18,168 nucleotides of DNA from Bacteroides sp. CAG:709 (GCA_000434935.1 FR882198.1:81928-100095), one strand, 5' to 3'. Positions 5,540-14,034 are shown, numbered from the stretch's first letter. Notes: generated by a model not told the origin, from the sequence alone. A program made the numbers and translations.

Positions 5540-8173
5540 TTAGATCATCTCCATGTCGGATTCTTCTATCCAGCCCTGACGTCCGTCTGAAAGGGAAATA
5601 TTCTTCCACTCCCCTACGGTATCCAGAACCGTGACCTTGGTTCCCTCATGAAGGACGAACAAATCCTTGGACGAATCCCTGGACGGCGAGCTTTTCACGG
5701 AAGCCACCGGCTTCATGACAATCGCCCCGTCTGCCCTCAAATAAGAATTTCTCTGCCACCGCGCCATGCCGAAAGACGATTCCGACAATATCAGGGCGAC
5801 AATGCTGCAATAAAAACCGGTCCTCCGGAGGCCTCTGGACGCCCCCAGTCTGAAAACCAGGAACAATGCCAGGGCAGCAGCAAACAGGACTATGGAAATG
5901 ACCGCCCAAAAATCCGACGGCATCAGATAGCACACTTTCCGGGCCCAGCTTTTCAAAACGAATTCCGGCACGGCATCTATCTTGTCGCGTATCAAGCTGT
6001 TGGCGAAGTCCAGATTGATTCTGGCATCTTCAAATGACGGCGAAATCTTCAATGTCCTCTCATAATACAGTATGGCATGAGGATAATCCCCCGACTTGAA
6101 ATAAGCATTGCCGAGGTTATAGTACAATTCCGGGGATACGACGCCGACAGATTCCAGCGCCTCCAGGCTTTCAGTGCACTCTGACCAACGCCCGTCGGTA
6201 TATGCCTGCACACCCTTGTTCCAGAGCGAATCCAGATATGCCGTATTCTCCGCATGCGTAAGGCCCGGAATCATCAGCATTGACATGATCAGAATCATTG
6301 CCTTGGCCGCGGACGTATTTTTCTTATGTGTCTTCATGACAGAATCGATGGATGAAATCACCTTCACAGCTTCATTGTAATGAGTATTCATGGCCTCGTT
6401 GCCGCCATCCGGAGAGTAGCGGGCGAACTCGCAGGCGTCCAGAAGAGCCACGAACTGCGCGGAAAGGTCCTCGGCGACTCCGGCCTCCTTCAACATTGCC
6501 TCTATATTTTCCTTGTTGAGGTCTTCGGCTCCGATGTTCATCTTGTCGGATGCGAATCCGAGCAACGCCTTGTGAAGTTCCTCATAGAAAGCAGAATACA
6601 GATTCTTCTGGAGATATCCGGCTGCCATTTTCAGACGTCCGAGCGCCATTTTGGTCGCTTTCCTGTTCTTGTTCCCGACGACATCGGCACGACGCGCCTC
6701 CATACCTTTCATGAGATACCACAACAGTCCTGCGACAAGCAGTATCAATGCTGCCGTAACCCAGTACCACAATGAATCCACGAAGAATACCGTCCTGAAC
6801 TTATATGACGGCTGACGGGTGCGGATAAAGCGGATATCCTCGCCGAGATTCTTCACGCTCTTGCGGTCAGGCATGACCAACTGTGATGTAGAAGCCTGAG
6901 TTTCAGCAATATCACCTTTCTCGACATTGAAAGTAATCGGGCCGGTCGAGATGGTCTCATATTTACCGGCATTGACATCGTAGTAAGAGTATTCTATCGG
7001 GGCGATGGTGAACTCGCCGTGGCTTCTCGGGATGAACGGAAATTCGAACACCTTGCTTCCGGACGTGCCGCCTGTAGTCTTGTCGGTATTTTCCGTCGTC
7101 TTGGTATCATAGACATCCATATCAGCCGGGAAATTGACCTTCGGAGCTTCCAGCAGCGACACGTTTCCACGTCCGGAGACAGTGACTGTCAATGATGTAG
7201 CCTCATGCATCTTCAACTGGTCCTTGCTCAGGCTTGCCGAGATACGGAAACTTCCCACGCCGCCTCCGAATGTGGCAGGCGCTCCGGAAGGAAGAGGATT
7301 GACATGTACATGCACGGCCGGAGTGGTCACGCGCTTGCGCACCATCATGGTATTGTCATCGAAAAAACTGTCGAAAATGCTGTTTCCGCGCGACGGCCTC
7401 CTGACATTGACCATGCACACCAACTCGGCAGGGTCGATTACAAGGTTTCCAACCTGCTGAGGAATAAGCACATAGCGACGGAGCAATGCCGAGTTATACA
7501 GCCTTCCGTCCACTTCTTCCCTCTGGAAGTCGATATTGTTCGGAGCAGCTGTTTCCTGACTCCAGAAGCCGTTGAATGCCGGGAATTTCGCACCTTCGAA
7601 TCCGGCGATATCCACGTTCTGATACAGTTTCAATTCTGCCGTAAGCGGCTGGCCTACAACTGCCGAGGTGCGGCTTACCGTAAATTTAAGGAACAAATCC
7701 TTGGATGAAATCGTTCCGGACGGCTTGGTCTGCTGCGTGTTCCCCGAAGAGGCGCCCGACTGTGCGGATGCAGAGGAATCACTTGCCAGCACTTCGACGG
7801 CTGCCTGGACAGACGTTATCGTCTCTCCCTTCATCTTGGCCGTAGCAGCCGGCAACTCGAATTTTCCGGTTTTCTTCGGAGCCAAGATATATGTATAGGT
7901 AAACTGCGATGACTTGGAACGCTTGCCATTGATGACACGGATGCTGGTCGACTCCCCCCTCTGCGGTCCCCAGACCAGAGTGAAATCATCGCCTGGATTC
8001 CAATTGAAATTCGACGGACGATCCTCACCCTCAATGATGAAGGTCACATTGAACTGTTCGTCAGAACCCACAATGTTAGGCGCTTCCACCGCTATCTTCG
8101 TCTGCGCAGCCGCCACGAAGCCGACTGCCGCCATCACTAATGCCAATGCAATTTTTCTTGTCAATGATTTCAT
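5540..8173 (-). CDS. batD: Fused BatD-BatE envelope protein
   Basis: One 877-residue frame contains two proteins that are normally separate. The BatD part (1-612) has a signal peptide (1-23, cleavage near AAA-Q), a large beta-rich periplasmic region, a transmembrane helix at about 466-487 and a helical cytoplasmic tail. The BatE part (613-877) begins with MKTHKK and a second signal-peptide-like segment, MILIMSMLMIPGLTHA (626-641). TPR repeats follow (about 645-735, with ELYYNLGNAYFKSGDYPHAI), then two membrane helices (about 755-776 and 786-804), and a C-terminal bacterial SH3 domain (about 822-877). Bat proteins are linked to aerotolerance and stress resistance in Bacteroides and form complexes with BatA, BatB and BatC; the biochemical role is unknown. 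It is the last bat gene and starts 18 bases after batC. No stop or frameshift separates the two halves. Confidence 0.88.
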   Translation of the reverse strand: MKSLTRKIALALVMAAVGFVAAAQTKIAVEAPNIVGSDEQFNVTFIIEGEDRPSNFNWNPGDDFTLVWGPQRGESTSIRVINGKRSKSSQFTYTYILAPKKTGKFELPAATAKMKGETITSVQAAVEVLASDSSASAQSGASSGNTQQTKPSGTISSKDLFLKFTVSRTSAVVGQPLTAELKLYQNVDIAGFEGAKFPAFNGFWSQETAAPNNIDFQREEVDGRLYNSALLRRYVLIPQQVGNLVIDPAELVCMVNVRRPSRGNSIFDSFFDDNTMMVRKRVTTPAVHVHVNPLPSGAPATFGGGVGSFRISASLSKDQLKMHEATSLTVTVSGRGNVSLLEAPKVNFPADMDVYDTKTTENTDKTTGGTSGSKVFEFPFIPRSHGEFTIAPIEYSYYDVNAGKYETISTGPITFNVEKGDIAETQASTSQLVMPDRKSVKNLGEDIRFIRTRQPSYKFRTVFFVDSLWYWVTAALILLVAGLLWYLMKGMEARRADVVGNKNRKATKMALGRLKMAAGYLQKNLYSAFYEELHKALLGFASDKMNIGAEDLNKENIEAMLKEAGVAEDLSAQFVALLDACEFARYSPDGGNEAMNTHYNEAVKVISSIDSVMKTHKKNTSAAKAMILIMSMLMIPGLTHAENTAYLDSLWNKGVQAYTDGRWSECTESLEALESVGVVSPELYYNLGNAYFKSGDYPHAILYYERTLKISPSFEDARINLDFANSLIRDKIDAVPEFVLKSWARKVCYLMPSDFWAVISIVLFAAALALFLVFRLGASRGLRRTGFYCSIVALILSESSFGMARWQRNSYLRADGAIVMKPVASVKSSPSRDSSKDLFVLHEGTKVTVLDTVGEWKNISLSDGRQGWIEESDMEMI

Positions 8174-8191
8174 AATAAATCCTTTAACAGC

Positions 8192-8977
8192 TTACCAGTT
8201 CTTGTCCTTCTGTCTTGATTTCAGGGCTTCTGCCTTCTCTTTGTTCACCTTGTCCTGTGTCTCTTTCTCCTTCGCCTGGATGGCTTTCAGCATCTGCTGG
8301 GCCTGCTGAGGGGAAATCTTCACAGGCTGCTGGCCGCTCTGACCATTCTGCGGATTGTTCTGTCCCTGATTATTCCGGTTCTGATTGTTGTCGTTATTGT
8401 TGTCCTTATTGTTGTCTTGATTCTGCTGGTCCTTGTTCTGGTCCTGATTCTGATCTCCCTGACCATTCTTGTCGTCATTCTGCTGATTCTGGTCATTGTT
8501 CTGATCATTGTCCTGTCCGCCTCCGCCATTTTTCTGATTCTCCAGCATCTTCTTGGCATATATGTAATTCTCCTTCGCATCCATGTCTGCCGGATTGCGG
8601 AGAAGCGCCTCCTTGAAAGCATTGACAGCACCCTGCCAATCTTTTTTCTCTATCGCGATATCACCCGTATTGTAGTAATAATCAGCAGCATTGGCAGTAG
8701 CAGGTGCGGTTTCCTTGATCTTTTCCATCACCTTGGCCGCCTCATCGAAATTGCCCTGGCGGTAGAGATTGGACGCAAGGTTGTAATTCGCGGCAATCGA
8801 CGTGGAATCCTTCACGAGCGCCTTCCTGTAATCAATGTCAGCCTCGCGCCAGTTTTCCTTGCGGAACTGCCTGTTGCCGGCACGCACGTCGCGCCTGTCC
8901 ACCTGGGCAGACATTGACAATGCCCCCAGCAGGAACGCGGTGGCGACAGCAATTATATGTTTCAATCTTATTGACAT
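8192..8977 (-). CDS. batC: BatC, TPR protein with Q/N/D-rich linker
   Basis: 261 residues. An N-terminal signal peptide (about 1-24, cleavage near SMSA-Q) is followed by TPR motifs at about 30-145 (for example NYNLASNLYRQGNFDEAAKV and YYNTGDIAIEKKDWQGAVNA), typical protein-protein interaction helices. Residues 147-219 are extremely rich in Gln, Asn and Asp, with interspersed Gly and Lys. The conserved-looking tail PVKISPQQAQQMLKAIQAKE and a charged helix end the protein. In other Bacteroidota BatC sits with BatB and BatA in a periplasmic complex and is proposed to scaffold it; that is family knowledge. It starts 6 bases after batB and ends 18 bases before batD/E, so translational coupling is likely. 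Assignment rests on TPR content, the tail and operon position. Confidence 0.88.
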   Translation of the reverse strand: MSIRLKHIIAVATAFLLGALSMSAQVDRRDVRAGNRQFRKENWREADIDYRKALVKDSTSIAANYNLASNLYRQGNFDEAAKVMEKIKETAPATANAADYYYNTGDIAIEKKDWQGAVNAFKEALLRNPADMDAKENYIYAKKMLENQKNGGGGQDNDQNNDQNQQNDDKNGQGDQNQDQNKDQQNQDNNKDNNNDNNQNRNNQGQNNPQNGQSGQQPVKISPQQAQQMLKAIQAKEKETQDKVNKEKAEALKSRQKDKNW

Positions 8978-8983
8978 AATTAC

Positions 8984-9988
8984 CTATTTATCAAATATAT
9001 GACGCAATACTTTCCGTTCGCCGACAAGCATCTGCAGGACCAGGAGTCCGAGCGCGATGGCGAAGAAATACATATATTGCTCGTCATATTCTTCGAAAAC
9101 TATGGAATTGAACTCCTCGTCATTGAGCTTGCGGATATTGTCAATGACTGGGTTCAGTCCGAATTCATTGTTGCCGGCATGCACGTACGCTCCGTTGCCC
9201 GCCTTCGCGACTTCTTTCAATGTCGCCTCGTCCAGTTTCGTCACGACGATATTGCCCTGGGAGTCTTTCAGCAGACCGCCTTTCATCGGAATCGGCTGAC
9301 CCTGAGCGGATCCCACGCCGATTGTATATACGGAAATGCCCATCGAAGCCGCCGTTTTCGCCGCCTCCACGGGATTGTCCTCATGGTTCTCACCATCAGT
9401 TATGACAATGATGGCGCGACTGTTTTCGCTCTGGGCGCTGAAACTCTTGATACACGTGTTGATGGCATCGCCTATAGCAGTTCCCTGGACAGGGACCGAC
9501 TCCGTGGAAATATTGCCCAGAAACATCTTGGCGGACACATAATCGGTCGTGATAGGCAGCTGGACAAATGACGTTCCGGCGAAAAGAACCAGTCCGATGC
9601 GGTCACCGTTCAGCTTGTCCACCAGTCTGGAAATCGCCAGCTTGGCTCTCTGGAGACGGTCCGGAGAATAGTCCTGCGCAAGCATTGAATTGGACACGTC
9701 CAGCGCAATCATCACCTCGGCTCCCTTGCTCTGGTGTTCCTTAAGTTTGGCACCTATCTGAGGTCGTGCCAATCCGATGCTGAAGAACATGAAGGCCAAT
9801 GAGAAAAGTATCATCCCCACCCAGCCTTTCGTCTTCGAATATGAAGGCATCAACTGCTTCACCAGCGCCTCGTCACCGAATTTCCGGATGCGTCTGGTGC
9901 GGCCATATTGCACCAACCCGTACACTATCAGGAAAACAGGTACGAGCAGAAGCAACAACAGATATTGAGCCTGTGCAAAATATATCAT
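8984..9988 (-). CDS. batB: BatB, membrane-anchored VWA-domain protein
   Basis: 334 residues with the Bat topology: hydrophobic helices at about 7-26 and 57-75, a periplasmic von Willebrand A domain (about 88-290), and a C-terminal membrane helix (about 308-327). The metal-ion-dependent adhesion site (MIDAS) is intact, with DVSNS placing D97, S99 and S101. TDGENHEDN supplies the later MIDAS aspartate, and the threonine is in the VQGTAIGDAI segment. The YSPDRLQRAK and GLVLFAG motifs are shared with its paralogue BatA. Inferred role: a metal-dependent binding partner in the MoxR-Bat assembly. It lies 15 bases after batA and 6 bases before batC. BatB rather than BatA is chosen from gene order and from the RPQIGAKLKEHQSKGAEVMI junction. 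Confidence 0.9.
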   Translation of the reverse strand: MIYFAQAQYLLLLLLVPVFLIVYGLVQYGRTRRIRKFGDEALVKQLMPSYSKTKGWVGMILFSLAFMFFSIGLARPQIGAKLKEHQSKGAEVMIALDVSNSMLAQDYSPDRLQRAKLAISRLVDKLNGDRIGLVLFAGTSFVQLPITTDYVSAKMFLGNISTESVPVQGTAIGDAINTCIKSFSAQSENSRAIIVITDGENHEDNPVEAAKTAASMGISVYTIGVGSAQGQPIPMKGGLLKDSQGNIVVTKLDEATLKEVAKAGNGAYVHAGNNEFGLNPVIDNIRKLNDEEFNSIVFEEYDEQYMYFFAIALGLLVLQMLVGERKVLRHIFDK

Positions 9989-10003
9989 AATCCAATCCTC
10001 GTT

Positions 10004-10987
10004 TTATGGCAATCTCCTCAAAATGAAACTGATAAGCACTTCCAGCAGCAGACAGGCCAGGGCGATGAGCGCAAATCCGGTGAACAGTTCCTTGTAGATA
10101 GGGAAACTGTCGATCGTGGTACGCGCCTTCTCCATCTTGTTGATTTCGCTGTAGATTTCCGAAAGCTTGGTATTGTCCGTAGCACGGAAATATCTGCCGC
10201 CAGTGGTTTCGGCTATGTTCTTGAGAAGATTTTCATCAATTTCCACCTCGACATTCTGCATCTGGACACCCCATGGGGTCATCACAGGATATGGCGCGGT
10301 ACCATTGGCCCCGACACCTATCGTATATACGCGGATGCCGTAGGTCTTGGCGATGTCCGCCGCGGTCTGCGGGGTGATTTCACCGCTGTTGTTCACACCG
10401 TCGGTCAGAAGGATGACCACGCGGCTCTTCGCATCGGAGTTCTGCATCCTGGCCACGGCTGTCGCCAGACCGTTTCCGATCGCGGTTCCGTCTTCGATAA
10501 GGCCGGTCTCGATTTCCTTCATCAGGTTTATCAATGTCGCCCTGTCGGTCGTCAACGGGCACTGCGTGTAGCTCTCCCCCGCGAAGACCACGATTCCCAT
10601 CCTGTCGGAAGGGCGCTGCGATATGAATTCTATGGCAATGTCTTTCGCCGCGCTGATTCTGTCCGGCGTAAAGTCGCGTGCCAACATACTGGTGGACACG
10701 TCCATAGCAAGCACTATGTCAATGCCTTCCGTATCAATCTTGTCCATCTTGGTGGACGATCTCGGTCTGGCAATGGCGATTATTATCATGACCAGGGCAA
10801 TGGTCCTGAGCAAGAAAGGCAGGTGTCGTATCACACCCAGTACAGAACGTCCGCCGGCCTTCCAGAATTTGATATCCGGAACACGCAGGTGCGGCCGTCT
10901 TCCGCTGAGTTCAATATAGATATAATGGACCAGCATGAGCGCCGGAATGACCAGCAGCCACAACAATGCAGGATACTCAAAGAACAT
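10004..10987 (-). CDS. batA: BatA, membrane-anchored VWA-domain protein
   Basis: 327 residues. Two N-terminal membrane helices (about 5-23 and 56-74) precede a VWA domain (about 88-290) and a last membrane helix (about 306-325). The MIDAS is DVSTS with D96, S98 and S100. IEDGTAIGNGL and LLTDGVNNSG give the remaining metal-contact loops, so metal-dependent binding is likely retained. The ARPRSSTKMDKIDTEGIDIV segment is typical of BatA. The start codon lies inside the 3' end of the upstream DUF4381-like gene (11-base overlap), which points to translational coupling. It pairs with BatB as the second VWA protein of the operon. The function in aerotolerance is known for the family but not shown by this sequence. 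Confidence 0.92.
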   Translation of the reverse strand: MFFEYPALLWLLVIPALMLVHYIYIELSGRRPHLRVPDIKFWKAGGRSVLGVIRHLPFLLRTIALVMIIIAIARPRSSTKMDKIDTEGIDIVLAMDVSTSMLARDFTPDRISAAKDIAIEFISQRPSDRMGIVVFAGESYTQCPLTTDRATLINLMKEIETGLIEDGTAIGNGLATAVARMQNSDAKSRVVILLTDGVNNSGEITPQTAADIAKTYGIRVYTIGVGANGTAPYPVMTPWGVQMQNVEVEIDENLLKNIAETTGGRYFRATDNTKLSEIYSEINKMEKARTTIDSFPIYKELFTGFALIALACLLLEVLISFILRRLP

Positions 10988-11978
10988 TTCCTTCCTCCTC
11001 TTCTTCTGATTTCCATGTAGATGTCACGAACCTGATCGCCGACGGCAATGCCTTGGCATTTTCCTCATCCGACACAGTCATCTTGGCGAATTTCACAAAG
11101 TCAGAGGTGACGAACAGGTTTTTGGCTTCTTCCATGAGCGGCTCCGGTATCTCCTTGTCTTTCAAGCCTTCGAAGATTTCCGCAGTGGTCATTTCCATGG
11201 CGCTGACACCGAAACGGCCGACAATATATTCCCTGAGGACATCAGTGATGCCGCTGTAGAACTGCTTCTGCTTTTCAGGCACCCAGAGTTTGTTTCCGCG
11301 GAACTTGTCCAGTTTCCTGAGGGCCACGATGTACGGAGGCTCGTTCGTATGTCCTTCTCCCGCCAGGTTCTCCTTCCTCTTCTTGTACAGGTAAACACAA
11401 AGTGCCACCAGCGCGGCAAACAGCAGCACGCCAAGTATATACGGCAACACTTCCTTGAAGGTCACGGGATAGCGTATCTGTCCTTTTATGTCGTGAGGCT
11501 TGTAAGTGGCCGTATCCACAGGCATTGACATCACCTGAAGGTCCATTCCCTTGAATACCAATGTGTCGACAGTTCCGTCAGGGGTCATTCTGCCGACAGC
11601 GATATCCGGAAGCCTGTAGTTTCCTTCATCAAATGAGGTGATGACGAAACTTCCCTCCAGATCCATCTCATTTTTCTTCTTGCGGAACTTCAATGTATCC
11701 AGTTTCCAGTCACTTACGACTTCTATGCTGTCCATCACGCCATGCGACAGGTCAGGAAGCCCGAGTGCGGTACCGGCTTTCACATTTTCCAACCGGAATC
11801 CGTATCGGAGCTGGTCGGCGATCAGCACGGAATCCCGTTTCTGAAGCTGCTCCAGAAAAGCATCCCCGGCAGGGACAATGCCTTTATGCCCGGCTGAAGG
11901 TGACTGGGCTCCGGACGCCACAGCCATGACCACAGCCGGCACTATGCATGCAATCTTCAGTAATCCTTTCATTTTCAT
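10977..11978 (-). CDS. Membrane-anchored DUF4381-like protein of the MoxR-Bat operon
   Basis: 333 residues with no recognised enzymatic motif. A signal peptide (about 1-24, ending ASGAQ) precedes a beta-rich periplasmic domain (about 30-175, with SFVITSFDEGNYRLPDIAVG). A single transmembrane helix (about 178-198) is followed by the basic stop-transfer KKRKE and a helical cytoplasmic domain (about 210-333). That domain includes the segment WVPEKQKQFYSGITDVLREY and ends in an acidic EEEEE stretch. Position and architecture match the uncharacterised protein usually found between the DUF58 gene and batA, often related to DUF4381. Its start overlaps the DUF58 stop by one base (TAATG) and its end overlaps batA by 11 bases. 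The role is probably to link the cytoplasmic MoxR side to periplasmic VWA partners, by inference from topology only. Confidence 0.75.
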   Translation of the reverse strand: MKMKGLLKIACIVPAVVMAVASGAQSPSAGHKGIVPAGDAFLEQLQKRDSVLIADQLRYGFRLENVKAGTALGLPDLSHGVMDSIEVVSDWKLDTLKFRKKKNEMDLEGSFVITSFDEGNYRLPDIAVGRMTPDGTVDTLVFKGMDLQVMSMPVDTATYKPHDIKGQIRYPVTFKEVLPYILGVLLFAALVALCVYLYKKRKENLAGEGHTNEPPYIVALRKLDKFRGNKLWVPEKQKQFYSGITDVLREYIVGRFGVSAMEMTTAEIFEGLKDKEIPEPLMEEAKNLFVTSDFVKFAKMTVSDEENAKALPSAIRFVTSTWKSEEEEEGNVL

Positions 11979-12865
11979 TATCTTCTGTCGAAAAACGCCA
12001 TCAATCCTTTAACATAATCCGAACCGGTGGAAATGTCCACGCTGTCTATCTGGTACTGGCGCATCAGCTTGGTAGCCTTCATATCAGCGTCCTGTGCAGC
12101 TTTCGCGTAGGCTTCCCTTACTTTCGAGCTGGATGTGTTTATCCAGGCGGTTTCGCCGGTCTCGGAATCCTTGACATTGACAAGACCTATGTCGGGTATT
12201 GTCCTTTCCCTCGGGTCGAAGACCTTGATGACCGACAGGTCATGTCTGCCGGCAGCCACCTTGATGGCGTCTTCGTATCTCGGGGCACCGTCCGCATCCG
12301 TGTCCATCATATCGGAGAGCAGGAACGCGGTGCATTTCTGTTTTATGGCATTGGTCAGGAACCTGAGCGCTCCGCCGATGTCGGTGCCGGAGGATTCGGG
12401 TTTCAGTTCAATGATTTCCCTGATGATGCGGAGGAGATGGCTGCGTCCCTTGCGGGGCGGTATGAATTTCTCTATCTTGTCGCTGAAGAACAGGGCTCCG
12501 ACCTTGTCATTGTTGATGATGGCGGAGAATGACAGGACAGCGGCAATTTCCGCGAGCATGTCGCGTTTGGTGCTGCCTACGGTGCCGAAAAAGCCTGAAC
12601 GGCTGATGTCGACCAGCAGCATGACCGTCATTTCACGCTCTTCTTCGAATACCTTCACGTATGGGGCACGAAGACGGGCCGTGACGTTCCAGTCCATGTT
12701 TCTGACGTCGTCACCATATTGATACTCACGCACTTCGCTGAAGGCCATTCCCCGTCCCTTGAACGCAGAATGGTACTCTCCCGCGAATATCTGATGCGAG
12801 AGAGCCCTTGTCTTTATCTCTATCTTCCTGACCTTCTTCAGCAGGTCGCTTGCGGAGTTATCCAT
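11978..12865 (-). CDS. DUF58 VWA-like protein
   Basis: 295-residue soluble protein with no signal peptide or membrane helix, so cytoplasmic. The DUF58 signature is present in FSEVREYQYGDDVRNMDWNV (about 42-61). It is followed by a VWA-like fold starting at VMLLVDISRSGFF, whose DISRS (86-90) supplies a MIDAS triad. A later SSGTDIGGALRFL segment and AFLLSDMMD correspond to further MIDAS loops. DUF58 proteins are almost always encoded beside MoxR ATPases and are presumed to be their client or adaptor. It starts only 2 bases after moxR and its stop overlaps the next start (TAATG), so the three proteins are likely made in step. No odd features. Confidence 0.92.
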   Translation of the reverse strand: MDNSASDLLKKVRKIEIKTRALSHQIFAGEYHSAFKGRGMAFSEVREYQYGDDVRNMDWNVTARLRAPYVKVFEEEREMTVMLLVDISRSGFFGTVGSTKRDMLAEIAAVLSFSAIINNDKVGALFFSDKIEKFIPPRKGRSHLLRIIREIIELKPESSGTDIGGALRFLTNAIKQKCTAFLLSDMMDTDADGAPRYEDAIKVAAGRHDLSVIKVFDPRERTIPDIGLVNVKDSETGETAWINTSSSKVREAYAKAAQDADMKATKLMRQYQIDSVDISTGSDYVKGLMAFFDRR

Positions 12866-12867
12866 GA

Positions 12868-13863
12868 TTATGGCACTATGACGGCGTTAAGAACCTGTGA
12901 TATGATATTTTCTGTGGTAACGTTCTCAGCCTCAGCTTCGTATGTAAGACCGATACGGTGACGCAAGACTTCGTTGCAGACGGCGCGCACGTCTTCCGGA
13001 ATCACATATCCTCTTCTCTTTATGAAGGCATAGGCTTTGGCAGCCATGGCGAGGGATATGCTGGCACGTGGTGAAGCGCCGTAGGAGATGAGTCCGGAAA
13101 GGTCCTTGAGGTTATAGTCCTCAGGAGTTCTGGTGGCATAGACGATGTCCACGATGTATTTCTCGATTTTTTCGTCCATGTAGACGTCGCGGACTACCTG
13201 GCGTGCCCTCACGATATCTTCAGGTGAGACAACAGGCTGAGCCTTAGGGAATTCGCCGGTGTTGTTCATGCGGATAATCTGGCGTTCCTCGTCTTTTTTA
13301 GGATAGGACACCACGACTTTCAGCATGAAACGGTCCACCTGTGCTTCCGGAAGCGGATAGGTTCCTTCCTGTTCGATAGGGTTCTGTGTAGCCATGACCA
13401 GGAACGGCTCCGGGAGCTTGAATGTCTGTTCTCCAATGGTCACCTGTCTTTCCTGCATCGCTTCGAGGAGGGCCGACTGCACCTTGGCAGGAGAACGGTT
13501 GATTTCATCCGCAAGTACGAAATTGGCGAAGATTGGGCCTTTGTGCACTTCGAACTGTTCGTTCTTCTGAGAGTATATGAGTGTTCCCAAAACGTCGGCA
13601 GGCAGGAGGTCCGGGGTGAACTGGATTCTGCTGAATTTAGCGCTGACAGCTTGTGCCAATGTGTTTATAGCCAATGTTTTAGCAAGTCCAGGGACGCCTT
13701 CGAGGAGAATATGGCCGTTAGCGAGGAGGCCTATGAGCAGGTTCTCCACCAGCTGTTTCTGTCCGACAATGACCTTTCCCATTTCCATGGAGAGAAGGTC
13801 CACGAAGGAGCTTTCCCGCTGGATGCGGTCATTTAACTCTTTGATATTAACACTATCCATCAT
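12868..13863 (-). CDS. moxR: MoxR-family AAA+ ATPase
   Basis: 331 residues, cytoplasmic. The AAA_3 core shows Walker A GVPGLAKT (56-63), Walker B FVLADE (115-120, followed by INRSPAK), and sensor 1 MATQNPIEQEGTYPLPEAQ with arginine-finger-region VDRF (about 157-179). Sensor 2 is GASPRASISL in the C-terminal lid domain (about 270-280). MoxR ATPases are thought to act as chaperones that insert metal or assemble complexes for VWA-domain partners; here four such partners follow in the operon. Two adjacent ATG codons (13863 and 13860) are possible starts and the choice does not change the protein materially. As the first gene of the operon it has its start directly downstream of a 47-base duplicated leader. 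I see no TAnnTTTG box on this strand in the gap. Confidence 0.95.
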   Translation of the reverse strand: MMDSVNIKELNDRIQRESSFVDLLSMEMGKVIVGQKQLVENLLIGLLANGHILLEGVPGLAKTLAINTLAQAVSAKFSRIQFTPDLLPADVLGTLIYSQKNEQFEVHKGPIFANFVLADEINRSPAKVQSALLEAMQERQVTIGEQTFKLPEPFLVMATQNPIEQEGTYPLPEAQVDRFMLKVVVSYPKKDEERQIIRMNNTGEFPKAQPVVSPEDIVRARQVVRDVYMDEKIEKYIVDIVYATRTPEDYNLKDLSGLISYGASPRASISLAMAAKAYAFIKRRGYVIPEDVRAVCNEVLRHRIGLTYEAEAENVTTENIISQVLNAVIVP

Positions 13864-13864
13864 C

Positions 13865-13911
13865 TATGTTATTTAATTTCTTACGTTTCCAATGTTTTAC
13901 CTTCGTTCGGG
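13865..13911. repeat. 47-base direct repeat, copy 1 (moxR leader)
   Basis: Identical over 47 bases to 14035-14081 (from TATGTTATTTAATTTC to CTTCGTTCGGG), with starts 170 bases apart. On the minus strand it ends one base before the moxR start codon, so it is the immediate untranslated leader of the operon. Confidence 0.9.
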
Positions 13912-13960
13912 CTGTTACCGTGAATTGGCAGGGCCCGCGCGCACTTTTTACGTTACCCCC

Positions 13961-14013
13961 TCCCTAAATCCCTCCCCTCGGGGTGAGGGACTTACCATCG
14001 CCTTTCAGGCTCT
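13961..14013. repeat. GC-rich intergenic hairpin motif, diverged copy shared with 2139-2183
   Basis: A hairpin TCCCTC...GAGGGA (13969-13990) with an inner CC/GG stem is followed by AGGGACTT, CATCG and GGCTCT in the same order and spacing as at 2157-2183. 22 of 28 aligned bases match from AGGGACTT to GGCTCT. Such CCCTCCC hairpins are scattered between genes in many Bacteroidota. No coding potential is seen. Confidence 0.5.
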
Positions 14014-14034
14014 ACGTCGGTAATTCATCTATAT

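Noticed and set aside
8320..8540. CRISPR or tandem-repeat array suggested by repeated CTGATTCTG-like units
   Set aside because: Units are irregular, have no spacers and stay in the BatC reading frame; they encode the Q/N/D-rich linker.
8417..8917. 166-codon frame that looks like a hydrophobic membrane protein
   Set aside because: The Leu/Ile/Val runs are the complement of the Gln/Asn/Asp codons in BatC, so this is an artefact of low complexity.
9908..11020. 370-codon open frame opposite batA
   Set aside because: Antisense to a clear VWA protein; its sequence has no family features and it spans gene junctions of the real operon.
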